Origin: Selaginella moellendorffii
Taxonomy: Eukaryota > Streptophyta > Lycopodiopsida > Selaginellales > Selaginellaceae
Direction: 5' to 3'
Assembly (NCBI RefSeq): GCF_000143415.4
Contig: NW_003314269.1
Span: 3,384,314-3,448,313, forward strand
Length of the DNA stretch: 64,000 nt
Below, piece after piece: positions 21,871-34,491 of this stretch (positions are counted from its first letter, which is position 1; each line of letters begins with the position of its first letter). The notes beneath the pieces were generated by a model. The model was not told the origin of the DNA. It saw only the letters and a program-made list of their open reading frames with translations, and searched no databases. Position numbers and translations under genes: made by a program.

Positions 21871-23749
21871 GATTATAGATAGCCACCTTTTCAGAGTGCC
21901 ACCACCATCTCGGCGCTCCACCATATCACTCCATCTTTTCATCATTTCTACACTTACCACCCTTGGGCAATGCATCCTCTTCTACCTCTCTTTCTTTCTT
22001 GATTTCAGCCAATCCTTGGAGCATACTGGAAGCCATCAAGAGGTTGCAATTGCATATTACACTTTCTTGAGCCAAAAGCTAAGTACGGGTTAAGTTCTTT
22101 GGGTACTCACACTTTTTTTCCTCTATTTTCCTCCTCTTTTCACATGTTTTTTGCATTTTTTCTTCAACTTCAGGGTCCAGTTTGACTACAGGGTATCCCA
22201 CCGGGTTTTCCTCCCTATCTCCAAACTTCATACCTACCTCTTTTCTTTCTTTTTTACTTTTTTTTCTAGAGTTTCTATTATTTCATGCAGCTACAAACAC
22301 TTGGTATTAGTAGTAGAGGTACACTCTACACTTTTCAGAGGGTTCTCGAGCGTCTAGAGCCAGCACGATCCACCATGGTCGCATGTCAAGGTGTGGCCAT
22401 TGAGAGAGCGAGAGAGAGAGAGGGAATATTCTGATTCTTAGAATATTCCCTATCTTCCTTGTATAAAACCCTTGCCTCACAAGGGCAAAGGGGGGCATTT
22501 TTGCGAAGAGTATTGAAGCATTTTTTGTGTTTGAGTGAGCATTGGGGGAGGTGCCCCTCCTTCCTCTAACACAGCAAGGGTGGCTAACTCCATTGGTCAT
22601 TTCTTTGTCGGTGACGGCCAAAAGGTGTCTGAGCTAGTAGCACATCTGTGTTAGACAAAGAGGTTGCCTCCTAACTCATTTAAGTTGATGCATTTCTCAC
22701 ATAGTGTGATCACCATAAACTTTTTCTGGAGTTATTTCTTTAGCAGTGGTCTAGACTTGAGTATGCATTGATGAGAACGTCAATTTTCCCTAGGGGGGAG
22801 AGTGTTACGAATGTGATTTCAGGTATTGAAAGTTACTTGTTGGCCAGTCCATACAGACACTCTTTCCTTACTGCCACAATGGCAGAAGTCGGTATTGTTA
22901 AACCCTTTATTAGCCCCATTTGTTCAAGTGTTAGTAAACTGGATTTTGCATCTATACTTGGCCGAATGAGCATAAGGACAGAATTCCTAAGTGTCTATTT
23001 TGCCAAGCATACTTGGCCCGGCTTTTTAATTCTCTTTTGCTCTGTCTTGCACTAGCTTGACAAGAACCCTCAATATCACTGGATGATAGCTTACCGTGTC
23101 TACCAAACACCCTCGCTATCATGCTTTTTGTGTTAGTCTCATTGTGGTCCCAAATGCTATTTATAGAAAGTATCTAGATTCATATCTATGGAATGTAAAG
23201 ATTGTCTTGAACACAATGGTGTTCGTCCCATATCCAAATTTGCAATCTAAGGACATTCCATATTTAGTAAGTTTTGAGCTTGTCCTAGAGACTAACTCTT
23301 AATACTAAGGGAGGCTTGGGGTAAAAGCCCAAAGCATGTGTTCCAAATGTATAATAAGGATAGTGGGTAGATTGAGCATGGCCAATCAACCTAAGGCATA
23401 ATTTAGCTCCCACTTGCATGCCTATCCTTGTTTTGCGTCCGGCTTGGGTCTAAGCCTAAGTTCCATTCTATGCTAGCTATTGGAGTACCCATATCCTTGC
23501 GTTAGGCCGCCGGTATACCAAAATAGCGCCGACTCCGTTTGGCTCCATTTTACATGTTGGTCTTAATATTGGGATGCTGGTTGCTCTAAGACTGTTTTAA
23601 GCTGCTCTGGGCTCCTATCCCTTTGCCCCTTGGGGTATATGCTTGAGAGTTACTCCATGGCCCTTTATTCAATCCATGAAGAGAAACCTAACCCTTCATG
23701 TGCCACGTGTTATATGCCATATGTCACATGCCATGTGTCCATCAAAACC
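21871..23749. other. Retroelement-derived region, no intact gene
   Basis: No coding frame is convincing. A purine tract AGGGGGGAGAG at 22,792-22,802 directly followed by TGTTACGAATG looks like a polypurine tract plus LTR start. I could not find the partner LTR. Confidence 0.4.
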
Positions 23750-24122
23750 AACATTAACCTTAAGTATCCCATGACTTTTAATTAATTAGAAAAGGGGGTG
23801 CACTATATCATCTCTCATATAATTCCATTTAATTGCTTACAATTTACTATACTTCCTTACAAATTTACACCTTTATAAACAAAAGTTAAAAGCTATAGTT
23901 CTTCTAGAGCTTTGCTTTCTTGACACCCTATCCCTTTGGAATTTAAACTTCCCAAAAGGTCATCTAGCCTAGTATTATTCAAACTCAAGGATGTTTAACT
24001 TCAAATATCCCAAAACCTTTAATCGGTTGGAAAATAAGGTGCACTCTTGTTTATAAGATTTTTCCCTTTCTATTTAAACCTTTATAAATTGTCTTTTAAG
24101 TTGTTCTTATTAGTTGTTTACA
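23750..24122 (-). mobile_element. Decayed Cassandra-type TRIM, minus strand
   Basis: In reverse orientation two LTR-like units (24,122 down to about 23,936, and 23,842 down to about 23,750, truncated) match the Cassandra LTR at 195-390, including the 5S-like part (plus-strand ATTCAAACTCAAGGATG) and the TTTAATCGGTTGGAAAA segment. The piece between them retains TTTCTTGACACCCTATCCC, matching the interior of the intact copy. Many C-to-T and G-to-A changes have accumulated. Confidence 0.7.
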
Positions 24123-26179
24123 ACATAGTTTAGTGTGTGGATTCCCACATAAGAACTTTAATTTGACATGAGGATTGAGAAGGAATTGCACCAAGTGCTA
24201 TAAATGCCGCCATCAACTAAGTTTGATACTATATAGCACACAATTTATTACTATTAAGTCAAAGGATGAGGGGGCTACTCCTTTGCTATAAAAATGAACA
24301 AAAATAAGAAAAAAAAATAGAAGAAATGGAAAAAACAACAAAAATAATAGAAATACAAAAACTGGATTTAAACCAAAACACAAATGGAATGCAAAAATAT
24401 ACATATTCTAGCTTATATATAGGAGGTAGTGACAATATTGGGAAAAACTTGAAGCTGAGCTAATTGAAAATATAAGAAGAGCTCTTTTGTTTTTAGGTGT
24501 GCTTTTATACTTCAATATTTATTCCTCATATCTCAAGTTTTGTAAGATGGTCACATACAGGGAGCAATCTATTCCACCACTTTAACTTCCATTAAATGGT
24601 CTCCTCATGAAAGTGGTATGATAGTGGCAACTTTAATTGATGGTATATGAATTTATATAGTTATCTTTAAGTTTTAGCTCATTGTTATGAATAGTGCAAT
24701 AGGTGGGATTTTTTGGTGAGTTAGAACAATAATTCTTAACATATCTTAGAAGTTCAAATGTTACTCTTTAGTTTCTAGGCTTAACTTTTTCATCCCCCTT
24801 TTAACACGTATGGATCTCACAAAAAATGTATGGTCACCTTCAGATCTTGGGAACAATAGAGGATAAATAAGGATAGAATAGCTAACTTTCTGATCAAACA
24901 ATTAAGTGAGAGAAATAATGTGTGCAATAAATTTAAAGCTAAATTTTCCTATGATGGTGCTTAGTAAAATGTATATGTATCTTTTACACCACATTTAGTT
25001 TGTACTACTCTTAAGAGGTCCATGTTTGGTTTGGATTTGAGGAAGATGCATAGGTGGATGTGAAGACATCAACACTCTGTGCCATCTGATGCTATGGAGT
25101 GCATGGTAGTTCCTCTGGGAGATCTCATCTTATGCTTCAAAGCTCTTTGTTCTCTTTTTAGCTTTTTCATGCTCATTGCCAGGAGGGAAACGAGCAGGCC
25201 TTATACTACAATGGTACAGTCTTTAGATGAAGGCATGACTTAAGAGGTGCTCTTAAGTAGCTGTTTGTTTCATCCAAATTTAAGATGTCAAGAGCCTCAT
25301 ACAAGAACTTTCTTTTGACAATGCCTAAAGCAACAATGTATCTTCAAAACTTGTGTTATACACCTTCAAGTCTTTTTTAGTCATGAGATGGAAGAATTTG
25401 CTCTCAACTAGAGTCTAGCTAGCTTGCATTTGGTCTTAAAAGCTTTTTATTTCTGTCTTAAAAGCTTTTTTCTTTTTTTTTTTTTGTCTTCAACTGATAA
25501 CAATGGAGTGATCCATGTCTGCGATGTGCTGTAGGCTCCATTTGGCTTTCTTTTCAGATGACCATTTCGCAGCTTGTGTACATCGAGATCATCATCTATT
25601 TGATCAGACATGAGAGTTGATGTTTTTCTAGATAATTGTGCAGGCTAGAGAAGAACTTATGTGGTCTCTAGAGAAAGAGTTTTTGTTACAAGGTAAGCTT
25701 TTTTTTACTGTTGACAAAATGCAAGGTTTTCATAAATTAATTTTTTTTTACTTATTTAGTTCATTTTTTCTGGAAATAAAAACTAAACGTCTCTACTTAA
25801 ATCTCAAATTGAGAACTCAATTTTATTGTTATAAAGCCCTGCATTCTCGAGCTATGGATTAATAAACTTTAGTATGGTCCCATGTTGATATCTATCTGTC
25901 TTCCACTTCTGTCTTTATTATTCCCTTGGATTGCAATTATTAAGAAAGGAACTATTTCATAGACTCTTGTCCCAGAAACCCAATCTGTCCTACATATATG
26001 ACTAGAGGATTCTGACCATCTCTGGAGCTGCTGCAAGATTTCCGCCGCGAGCCGATTTTGGCTGCTGCAAATGCATCGTAGAGAAAAAAACATTACTTTT
26101 TGCAACTCGCGCTTCCATGAGGCGTCAGTACCCTCGCAACGCTGGACTTCATCCTACTTTTGTCTTTGTTGAAGTAGTT
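24123..26179. other. AT-rich intergenic DNA with faint gag traces
   Basis: No gene seen. Around 24,840-25,300 the wording resembles the degraded gag leader at 18,720-18,800 (GATAAATAAGGATAGAATA against GATAAATGGGGATAAAATA), suggesting a second decayed copy of the same Ty3 family. Long T runs lie at 25,470 and 25,740. Confidence 0.4.
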
Positions 26180-28217
26180 TCAAATATGAAATCCCCCGCC
26201 AAATGCCCAGGCAATCTGGCTGAGAGGGATCACCTCCTCAGGGAAATCGCTGCGGTGCCCCACAGTGGATCGATACGCCACCACCTGTGATGGTGTAGTG
26301 TCGCTACTGGGTACGATGTACTCTACCACCCAGTCACCCATCTGGAGGAGATCATAGGGATTGGACTCGCGGTACTTTTGGATCCACAAGAAGCGCAGCG
26401 ACGCGAGGAGGCGGACGCTGACCGCAATCCCGCCCTCAGTGAAGGGGCAATCGCGGAGCTCCAGCTTCTGCAAGCTCCGGCAGCCGGAAGCGAGATCAAT
26501 GAGGCCCCGATCGGAGGTCCCCACGCAGCCCAGCAGCAGCCACGTCAAGTGCTCGCCGAGGCTTCCAATTGCGGCCAGGCCAGCGTCGGTGAGGCCGCCA
26601 TTGCGGAGATAGATGGCGAGGCGGGTGATCTTGCGGCAGCCTTGGAGCAGTGCCCGGACGCCGGAGTCAAGCGGCAGCTCCGTGACGGGCAAGGTGGATT
26701 CCAGGAGGACGATTCGGAAGTCGAGCATGTGTGGGCAGTGCGTGCCGAAAGCTCGGAGGGCCGAGTTTGCGATGTCGGAGACGTAAATGGCTACGTGTTG
26801 GAGGTTGACGCAGCGCGAGGCGAGGGTAATGAGGCCCTTGTAAGAGCAGAAGCCGTACGCGTCCTCGAGATTCTCAATGCGGATGCGGCGGAGCTTTGGG
26901 CAGAGGCTGGCGAGCGTGGCGACGCCGGCATCGCCGATTATGTTCCGGACCTGGTCCACGGTGAACAAACACATCAAGCTCTGAGAAGATTGACTACGAA
27001 CTTTTGGGAAACAACTTTGAGAAAATAGAGGAGTTCAAGAACTAAGAACACATTCCCGGTAAAGAGAAACTTTTTTACGACAGGGACTGGGGAAAACTTT
27101 GGAAAGTTCAAGAACCACGAACACAGGATAAGGAGATAAAAACCAAAGCTCGGGGAGCCCAGTCAAACGTACTTAAAAGAAAAACACAAAAATAAAGTAC
27201 TTTTTTACGACAAGGAGAGGATTTTCTACCTTCAAGACTTCGAGATTTGGACAGCACTGGATCACTTGCATATGCTCCTCGGCGGTGAGAGTGGTGGACA
27301 TGAGATCCAGCTCGCGAAAATTTGAGCACACGAGTGGATCCAGCGGGAACAAGAGGTCACCGGCGAAAGAAGTGAGGGTCTTGGGCAAGTTGACACTGAT
27401 GTTGTTGCGAGCGAAGATCACGGCCAGTTCCTTGAGCGACTTGGCCGCGATGAAGATGTCCGCCGGGAGGTCCACCACGCCCCTACTGATCTCGCCAAGT
27501 TTCAGGGATGTCAGCGACTTACAGTTCGCGATAATGTGCGCCAGGTCGGAGAGATTCGAAAGATCCAAGCCAGTGAGGAAGAAGTTGAGGACTTCCAGGG
27601 CGCTGTTGCTCACTGCCAGCTCGTGGAGCCACTGGCTTCCATCGTCCTCGATCACGCTCTCTTCCAGATAAAGAACTCGCAGGGATCTAGTGATAAAGGT
27701 AAAATAAAGAACACCGACAAGATAAGAGAAGAACTTACTTGCACTCTCGAGCCACGGCTTCCAATCCCGCGGTGGAGAACCCGGAGCACTTGTCCAGCCT
27801 GAGAACTTGGAGCGAGGAGCCGAAGCCCCGAGCGAGCAATCTCAAGGCCGTGTCCGAGACTTCCATGCGTCGAAAGTGGAGAGACGTTAGAGAGGCGAAT
27901 GCTGTAGCGCTGCTGGGATGCCTTTGGCTGACGAGCTCTTGGATCCACGGCTCGCAGTAGGCACCCCAGTCCTTGACAACCATCCCAAACTCGGACACTC
28001 GAGGCTTGCCTTTGATTTTGAGAGCCTGGATGTTGCGGAACCTTCGGCTCAAGTTGGATGGCTCGATGGCGTAGGAGAAGCCAACAGTGATGCTCTTGCG
28101 AGTCCTGGCGTCTGCAAGGTACCAGCGCTTGCAAACCTCGGAGAGCGCTCGCCGGTCCATGGGGTGATCGATGAACGAGAAGATGGAGTCGAGGAGCTCG
28201 TCGGACATCCATTCCAT
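26180..28217 (-). CDS. COI1: COI1-type F-box/LRR jasmonate receptor
   Basis: Exons 28,217-27,739, 27,686-27,230 and 26,950-26,180 give 568 residues. The N-terminus is an F-box (MSDELLDSIFSFIDHPMDRR). Next comes the COI1/TIR1 signature ALKIKGKPRVSEFGMV...WGAYCEPW, then leucine-rich repeats to near the end. By family knowledge it is the substrate receptor of an SCF ubiquitin ligase that binds a jasmonate and JAZ repressors in the nucleus. Residues matching Arabidopsis COI1 ligand contacts are visible: KGKPR (R85), VAIYVSDI (A384, Y386), IYLRNGG (R409) and WIQKYRES (R496). The ORF is intact and introns are 52 and 279 bases. It is divergent from the helicase gene, with 295 bases between start codons. 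TIR1/AFB auxin receptors are the nearest alternative, but the pocket wording favours COI1. Confidence 0.9.
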
Positions 28218-28512
28218 AGGACTCGGATTCGCAGAATGAAATCGCGAGTGAGGGAGCGAGTGATTAATCTAAGAGCGCAGTACCTATCTAGAACTGGAAA
28301 GAAGGACAGGCAAGAAAGAGAAACAAAGATGTTCTAGTACCGTAAAGGTAACAGCTTCGAGTTCTTGCGAGATAAAGGCCATTTTCTTTTCTCCTTTTCT
28401 GTGGACCATTCGCTTCTTATTAGAGCTTAAACTTGGATCCAGACAACAAAAAGAGGACAAAAATCGAATCTTTTCTCTATGGAGATTAGGGCTTTCGTAG
28501 TAGGGCATTTGG

Positions 28513-31500
28513 ATGAAGAAGAAGCGCGGGAGGAGTGGCGATGGCGCTGGGGCCGGCGCCGACAGCAACGCCATCGAAATGCCTGCAAAGCGCAAGAAAA
28601 ACAAGGAATCTGTGCTGCCGGTATGGGATCTCGATATCGTGGAGCTATCTAATGGTTTTAATGGTGGGATTTCTTAGAGCAAGCCTGACGCGGGGAGGAT
28701 CAGCAAGAGCATGCAGCGGAAGCTCAAGAAGCTCCAGGTTTGCATGGAAGAAATTCTAGTTTTTGGCATCTCTTCACGAAGTTTGTGCTCCCTAGGAAGA
28801 GAAGGAGAAGAGAGAACTGCGAGAACAGGCATTCGAGACGTTGGAGTAAGTTATACCTTTACATTGACAATTTCTCGTAGCTTGATGGCTTTCGTTTTCT
28901 AGGAAGTACAAGCTCTCGGATAATGTCCAAGCACTTATGTCCTCGTCGAGTGCGCTAGGCAAGGTTTACCTGTTTTGTTCTTGCTTTTCATTTTTTCTCA
29001 GCGCTATGACGTTCAATAGGCGGAGACAATGCGGGAGAAGCTTCGACGGGGAATGCAGCTGAGGGCCGCTGGATTGGACGTTCCTCCCGAGATTCCTCTG
29101 TTTCGAGAGAGGATTGTTTCCAAGGACGATTCAGTGGTTGAGCCGGGGCCGTCCGTCACAGCAAAAACGGAGAAAGTCCACAATAAGACCAAAAGAACCG
29201 ACTTTTGCCAGTCCGTAATCCAGGACGGAGGAAATAGCCAAGCCATCAAGGAAAGTTGTGCCAACGCTGAAGGGACTGATATTTCCTTGTCACTCGCTGC
29301 AGTGGCATCAGCAGCTGCGAGCAACACGCGAAAATTTGTTGTCAACGTCTGGAGATCCGAAGAGGTGGACAAGAGTAGACGTGAATTGCCCATTATCATG
29401 ATGGAGCAAGAGGTTATGGAGGCAGTGCAGGAGAACGACGTTGTGATTATTTGTGGAGAGACTGGGTGCGGTAAAACAACTCAAGTACCTCAGGTATTTC
29501 ACTATCTCTAGTTTTTTGTGTGAGTGGAGATTAATTGTGTTTCGTGTGTCAGTTTTTGTACGAAGCTGGTTATGGCTCTCCATTGTACAAGGATCGCTGT
29601 GGCATCATCGGGATCACACAGCCCAGGCGAATTGCGGTCCTGACAACAGCGAAGCGCGTGGCACACGAGCTCAACCTCCAACTAGGCAAAGAAGTTGGAT
29701 TTCAAGTTAGGCATGACAGGAAAATTGGAGAGAAAAGCTCTATCAAGTTTATGACGGATGGTATTCTTCTCAGAGAAATCCAGGTAAAGCATGGCTTTTA
29801 CGAAGCGACTCAAACATCTTTTAGTCAGATTTTTTGTTGACAAAGTACTCCGTGATTGTGCTGGACGAAGCACACGAAAGAAGTGTCAACACCGACATTC
29901 TCGTTGGAATGCTATCTAGAGTTCTACCTCTGCGAAATGTAAGTTTCTATATTCCCTAGATGCTGATTCTATTAATCTTCTAAAAATTTCTAGAGGCTGT
30001 ATTTTCAAAACAAAAGGTCCGAGGCCGTCACCCCTCTGAAACTGATCATAATGAGTGCAACTCTTCGGGTTGAGGACTTCACGGCAAACCAAAAGATGTT
30101 TCCTCTTCCACCGCCGGTGATTCACGTAACAGCGAGACAGTTCCCCGTCACGGTTCATTCCAGTAGGAAGACGGAGCTTCAGGATTACGAAAGTGCAGCA
30201 TATCGGAAAGTCTGTGCCATCCACAGGAAGCTCCCGCCGGGCGGGATATTAGTTTTTGTCACTGGCCGGCGTGAAGTGGAAGCTCTGTGCAAGAGGCTGA
30301 GACTGTCGTTTACACCTTCAAGCAAGCTAGAGTCTTCAGATGGGAAGCCAGTTGCTAAACGAGAGGATTCAGCGCTTTTGTCAGGGACTGAATGTGGAGC
30401 TTTGGACATGAGATCAGTGGCAGACGCTGTTGATGAAGAGGATGATGATTCTTCGGACTGGGAAGAAGATGTTGACGGATTTACAGGCGAAAATGATAGC
30501 AGCAGCAGTGGCGTGTCAGACGTCGAAGACACAGATAAAACGCCAGGTAATGAAACCAGCAACATGGATCACGTCAGAAAACCGGGTCCAGCGCTCGTCC
30601 TTCCGCTTTATGCTATGCTTCCAGCTGCGGCACAGCTACGAGTTTTTGCTGCCGTTCCAGAAGGGAAAAGGCTCATTGTTGTCGCCACAAATGTAGCCGA
30701 GACATCTATCACCATACCTGGCATACGTTACGTGGTCGACTGTGGTCGTGCAAAAGAGAGGAAGTTCGATGGCTCCAGCGGAGTGTCCAGGTTTGAAGTC
30801 GGCTGGATCAGCAAGGCGTCAGCGGACCAACGTGCTGGAAGAGCTGGTCGAACTGGTCCGGGACATTGTTATCAGCTCTATTCTAAGACGCACTACCACC
30901 ACAACTTTCCGGACTTCGCTCCTCCAGAGATCAGTTTGGTTCCAATCGAGGGGGTAGTACTTGTGTTGAAGTGCATGGGCATCGACAAGGTATCATTTTC
31001 TTCATTTTGCTGTTCCTCTCACTGAGGTTCTCGTTGTGTTCCAGGTAATGAACTTTCCTTTCCCCACGCCACCTGAGAAGGAAGCATTGTTAGAGGCAGA
31101 AAAATGTCTGACAGCATTATCAGCTCTGGATCGAACGACGGGTTTGCCGACATCAATCGGGAAAGCAATGGCTCTATATCCCATCAATCCTCGGCATGCA
31201 CGGATGGTGATAGCGGCGCTACAGTCTGCCCGCGTTATGGGTGGCAAGTCCAGAAAGTCGGTGATAGCCGCTTGTGCAGTGGCAATCGCAGCTGCGCTAA
31301 GCGTGGAGAATCCGTTTTTCAGTCTCGAAGAGTCATTCAAAGACGAGAAAGATGTTGCTGCTACAACGCCGAGCGGAGAAGCCATGAAAGCAACAAAGAA
31401 ACCCGAGCGTCACCGATTTAAAAACACCTCGAGCGACGCATTGACGATCATGAACGCGCTCCGGGCCTACGAAGAATCAAGCAACCAGGCCGAGTTTTGC

Positions 31501-32451
31501 ACGGCCAGCCATCTCAATCAGAAGATCATGAAGGAGATGTCCAAGCTGAGGGGCCAGCTTTCGAGACTAGTTCGTCAACAGCTACTCGAGGATCTTTTGA
31601 TTGGCTCCGGCCTGGAAGAAGGCTGGAAGCAGCTAAGCCGGAAGAAACTCAGCGCCAACGAAGAGAAGGCGCTCATCTGTGCACTCTGCGCGGGGTGGCC
31701 GGACAGAGTTGCGAGAAGAGTAACTCGTCGCGACAGGCTCGACACGGCCAAGTCACGCAAGAGAGGAATTCGTTACCAGGCCTCGTCGCTCCACGGACAA
31801 GAGGATGGAGGAGACGAAGAGGGAGAGGGACGCAGCATCGTCTACCTCGGCCCGTCCTCCTCAACGTTTAGCTTCGCGTCGGACTTCGTCGTCTACAAGG
31901 AGATCGTGGAGACTTCCAGGCCTTACATGGCGTGCGTCTCGTCCATCGACGCACACGCTCTGGTGACCGAGGCAAGCTTCTTCTGCTCCTTCTCCAAGCC
32001 GCTCGACGATCCTCCGCCGTGGTATGACCGAGAAGCCGACCAAGTCAAGTGCTGGGTGTCCGTGACTTTCGGCCCCCACAACTGGCAGCTACCATTGCAC
32101 GCCATGGAACTCCCGGCGGGGAGGAAGACGGTGGCGGTGTTTGCGTCGGCGTTGCTGGAGGGCCGAGTGCTGGCGAGCTTGGCTCCTCTGCGACCATATC
32201 TCGCTGCCGATCCGGCGATGCTGCTCAAGCCGGAGGCGATGGCGCACAAGAGGGTGGCGGAGCTGGTTTACAAGCTGGAGGAAGGATGGAAAACGGTGGT
32301 GGATAGCAGGAGAAAGCTTGCCGAGGCCTGGGACGATGGGGAGTTTTTGGTGGAAGAGATCGCGGCGTGGATCCAACGCAAGCACCAAGGGCTGCTCAGG
32401 ACGCTCCGAGAGGCTGTCAAGTCCGAGCTAGATCTTCGAGGGACAGTTTAA
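28513..32451 (+). CDS. DEAH-box RNA helicase, DHX37/Dhr1 type
   Basis: Nine exons: 28,513-28,620; 28,678-28,737; 28,796-28,845; 28,903-28,963; 29,020-29,493; 29,553-29,783; 29,825-29,938; 29,994-30,989; 31,045-32,451, giving 1,166 residues. A basic lysine-rich N-terminus (MKKKRGRSG) precedes the helicase core: [26 protein letters not shown] and [12 protein letters not shown]. An acidic Asp/Glu/Ser insert (codons around 30,420-30,530) splits the C-terminal RecA lobe, as in Dhr1/DHX37. By family this acts in the nucleolus on U3 snoRNA during small-subunit ribosome assembly. The acceptor of exon 7 at 29,825 was chosen because it restores [10 protein letters not shown] before VLDEAHERS. The gene looks intact. 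Confidence 0.9.
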
Positions 32452-32783
32452 GCTTAACTTATAAACAAACTAAAACGTTTAGCATAAAGTTAACATTAAA
32501 TCATTGGATATGCTGTAAGAGATTCGAGCCCACTGTCCACTTATTTTTAGGGCAATTCTTCCCAAAGTGATGAAACAAAAAATGCAGCCAACCGTGCATT
32601 GTGTCCGTTAAGGGTTTTCCCCAGCCCCCGAGTTCTAGGGTTTCTTCGGGCGAGGGCGATCGATCGCGGCCGCGACGCATTCCAGGTTTGATTTGCATTC
32701 CTTCTCTGTCGCTGCTGATCCCGAGAGAGCATGGGAATCAGTTGCGCGGCGGCCTGACAAGACGAGCGCCGGCGGCGGCTTGA

Positions 32784-34392
32784 ATGAACCCGGCATGGGT
32801 TCAGAACCGCTCGCCTATTTCTCATCATCTCACTCCCTCTCAGCTGTGCGCGAAAAATTCCTGGGCTCCACTCATGACTCACACCCGCGCAGCACTGTGC
32901 AAGGCGTTGTCGTCCATGACGATTAGTTCCGGCAAGAGGAGCTTGCAAGAACAAGTTGTAGCTCCTGGATCGAGGTGCGATGATTTCTTTCTGTTATGGG
33001 AAGATTAAAGTTTTGTTCTTTTCATCGTTGTTTGGTACAGGTCTACTGCCACTGCCGCTTCTCAAATGGATAGTAGCGAAACAAAGCTGGGAGCTACTGT
33101 TGCTTCGCGAGTCCCACAGATTGTCATTGGGAACCCCGAAGAGCTGGAGAGGAAAAAGCGTGCTATTAAAGCTGCTGGATTGTCTTCCTTGCAGGTATGA
33201 CTTGTAGAACATTATTATTCTATAAATTATTTCCTTGTCTACCAGGTCATTGCAGACTTCGACATGACCTTGACAAAATACATGGTCAATGGTACAAGAG
33301 GCCAAAGTAAGTTTTTTTTTTTTCCCCTTACTTTCAACCCCTTTTGCTCAGTTTTTTATTTACAAAATAAAAACAGGTACTCACGCGCTCTTGAACCAAG
33401 GAAACGCTGAATATGATTTAAAGCGTCAGCAGCTATTCGATCACTATTATCCTCTCGAGACATGTCCAACAATTCCTGTTGAACAGAAGACCAAACTTAT
33501 GGAAGAGTGGTAAGTACTTGGGACGCAGTAGTATTGTTTATCTGATAGATATTCCCGTCTCAGGTGGGGAAAGACGCATAACCTTCTTGTAGAAGGCGGT
33601 CTTACCTTCAAAGCTATTCAAACCTCGGTGGCTAATGCTGTTATTGGTTTCCGGAGCGGCGTTGTCGAACTTCTTGAGATTTTAGAGGTAAAGTCTTTGT
33701 ATAGTTTTGCTGCCTCTTACGTTAGATACCTTAGGCCAAGAGCGTCCCCGTTTTGATATTTTCTGCTGGTTTAGCTGATATCATCGAAGAGGTTATGCGC
33801 CAAAAGCTTCATCGTTCTTTCAAAAACATCCGTGTCGTATCAAATCGCATGGACTTTGATGGTGATGGCAATCTCCTGGGTTTCAAAGGTAGCGAGCTAG
33901 CTATCTACATTCGTACTGAAGTGCTTTGCGATCAACAGGGAAGCTGATACACGTTCTGAACAAGAACGAGCATTCCCTAGAGATGGCTGCTCCACTACAT
34001 GACGATCATGGCCACGAAGTCGTCAACAATGCCAAGAACGGGTACTCTCTTGTGCGAGACCGCAGGAACGTGATACTTCTGGGCGATCACATTGGAGACC
34101 TCGGAATGTCGGATGGAGTTGACTATGACAACCGTATTACCATAGGATTCCTGTAAGTATTTCATCTATCTCACGGTGAAGGACGAAAACGTTTTCGTTC
34201 TTTTGCAGCAACGAGAACATAAACAGTTGGCTAAGCACCTACACAACCGCGTTTGATATCGTTGTTCTGGTAAGAACACTCTCTCTAAGTCTACGCAAAA
34301 CTTCGTGTTCTTCTGCTAACTCTTTTGGCGCCCCGCAGAACGACGGAGCGATGACGAGCGTCCTAGATCTCATTCAAGAACTGTCCCGGTAG
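32784..34392 (+). CDS. Pyrimidine 5'-nucleotidase (UMPH-1/NT5C3 type)
   Basis: Exons 32,784-32,974; 33,041-33,194; 33,246-33,306; 33,377-33,509; 33,564-33,687; 33,735-33,888; 33,939-34,152; 34,209-34,269; 34,339-34,392 give 381 residues. HAD motifs are complete: DFDMTLTKY (nucleophile and acid/base Asp), FSAGLADII, and LLGDHIGDLGMSDG for Mg binding. The family removes phosphate from pyrimidine nucleoside monophosphates and, in some members, 7-methyl-GMP. The first in-frame ATG gives an N-terminal extension of about 80 residues rich in Ser, Thr and Arg that could be an organelle-targeting peptide; ATGs at 32,874 and near 33,065 would give shorter cytosolic forms. It is convergent with the Dof-like gene, 99 bases apart. 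Confidence 0.88.
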
Positions 34393-34491
34393 CCGACGTT
34401 ACAGCGTCACAACCGGTTGAAGCATCCGTCGTAAAACTTCCCAGAATCCAGGTAGCTAAGCAAACCCTGAATAAATCTTTCTCTCTCCCTC

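Noticed and set aside
22768-23055. 95-codon frame in retroelement region
   Set aside because: Starts in a polypurine/LTR-like boundary and resembles no protein; treated as repeat DNA.
26378-27028. 216-codon plus-strand frame
   Set aside because: Antisense shadow of the third COI1 exon.
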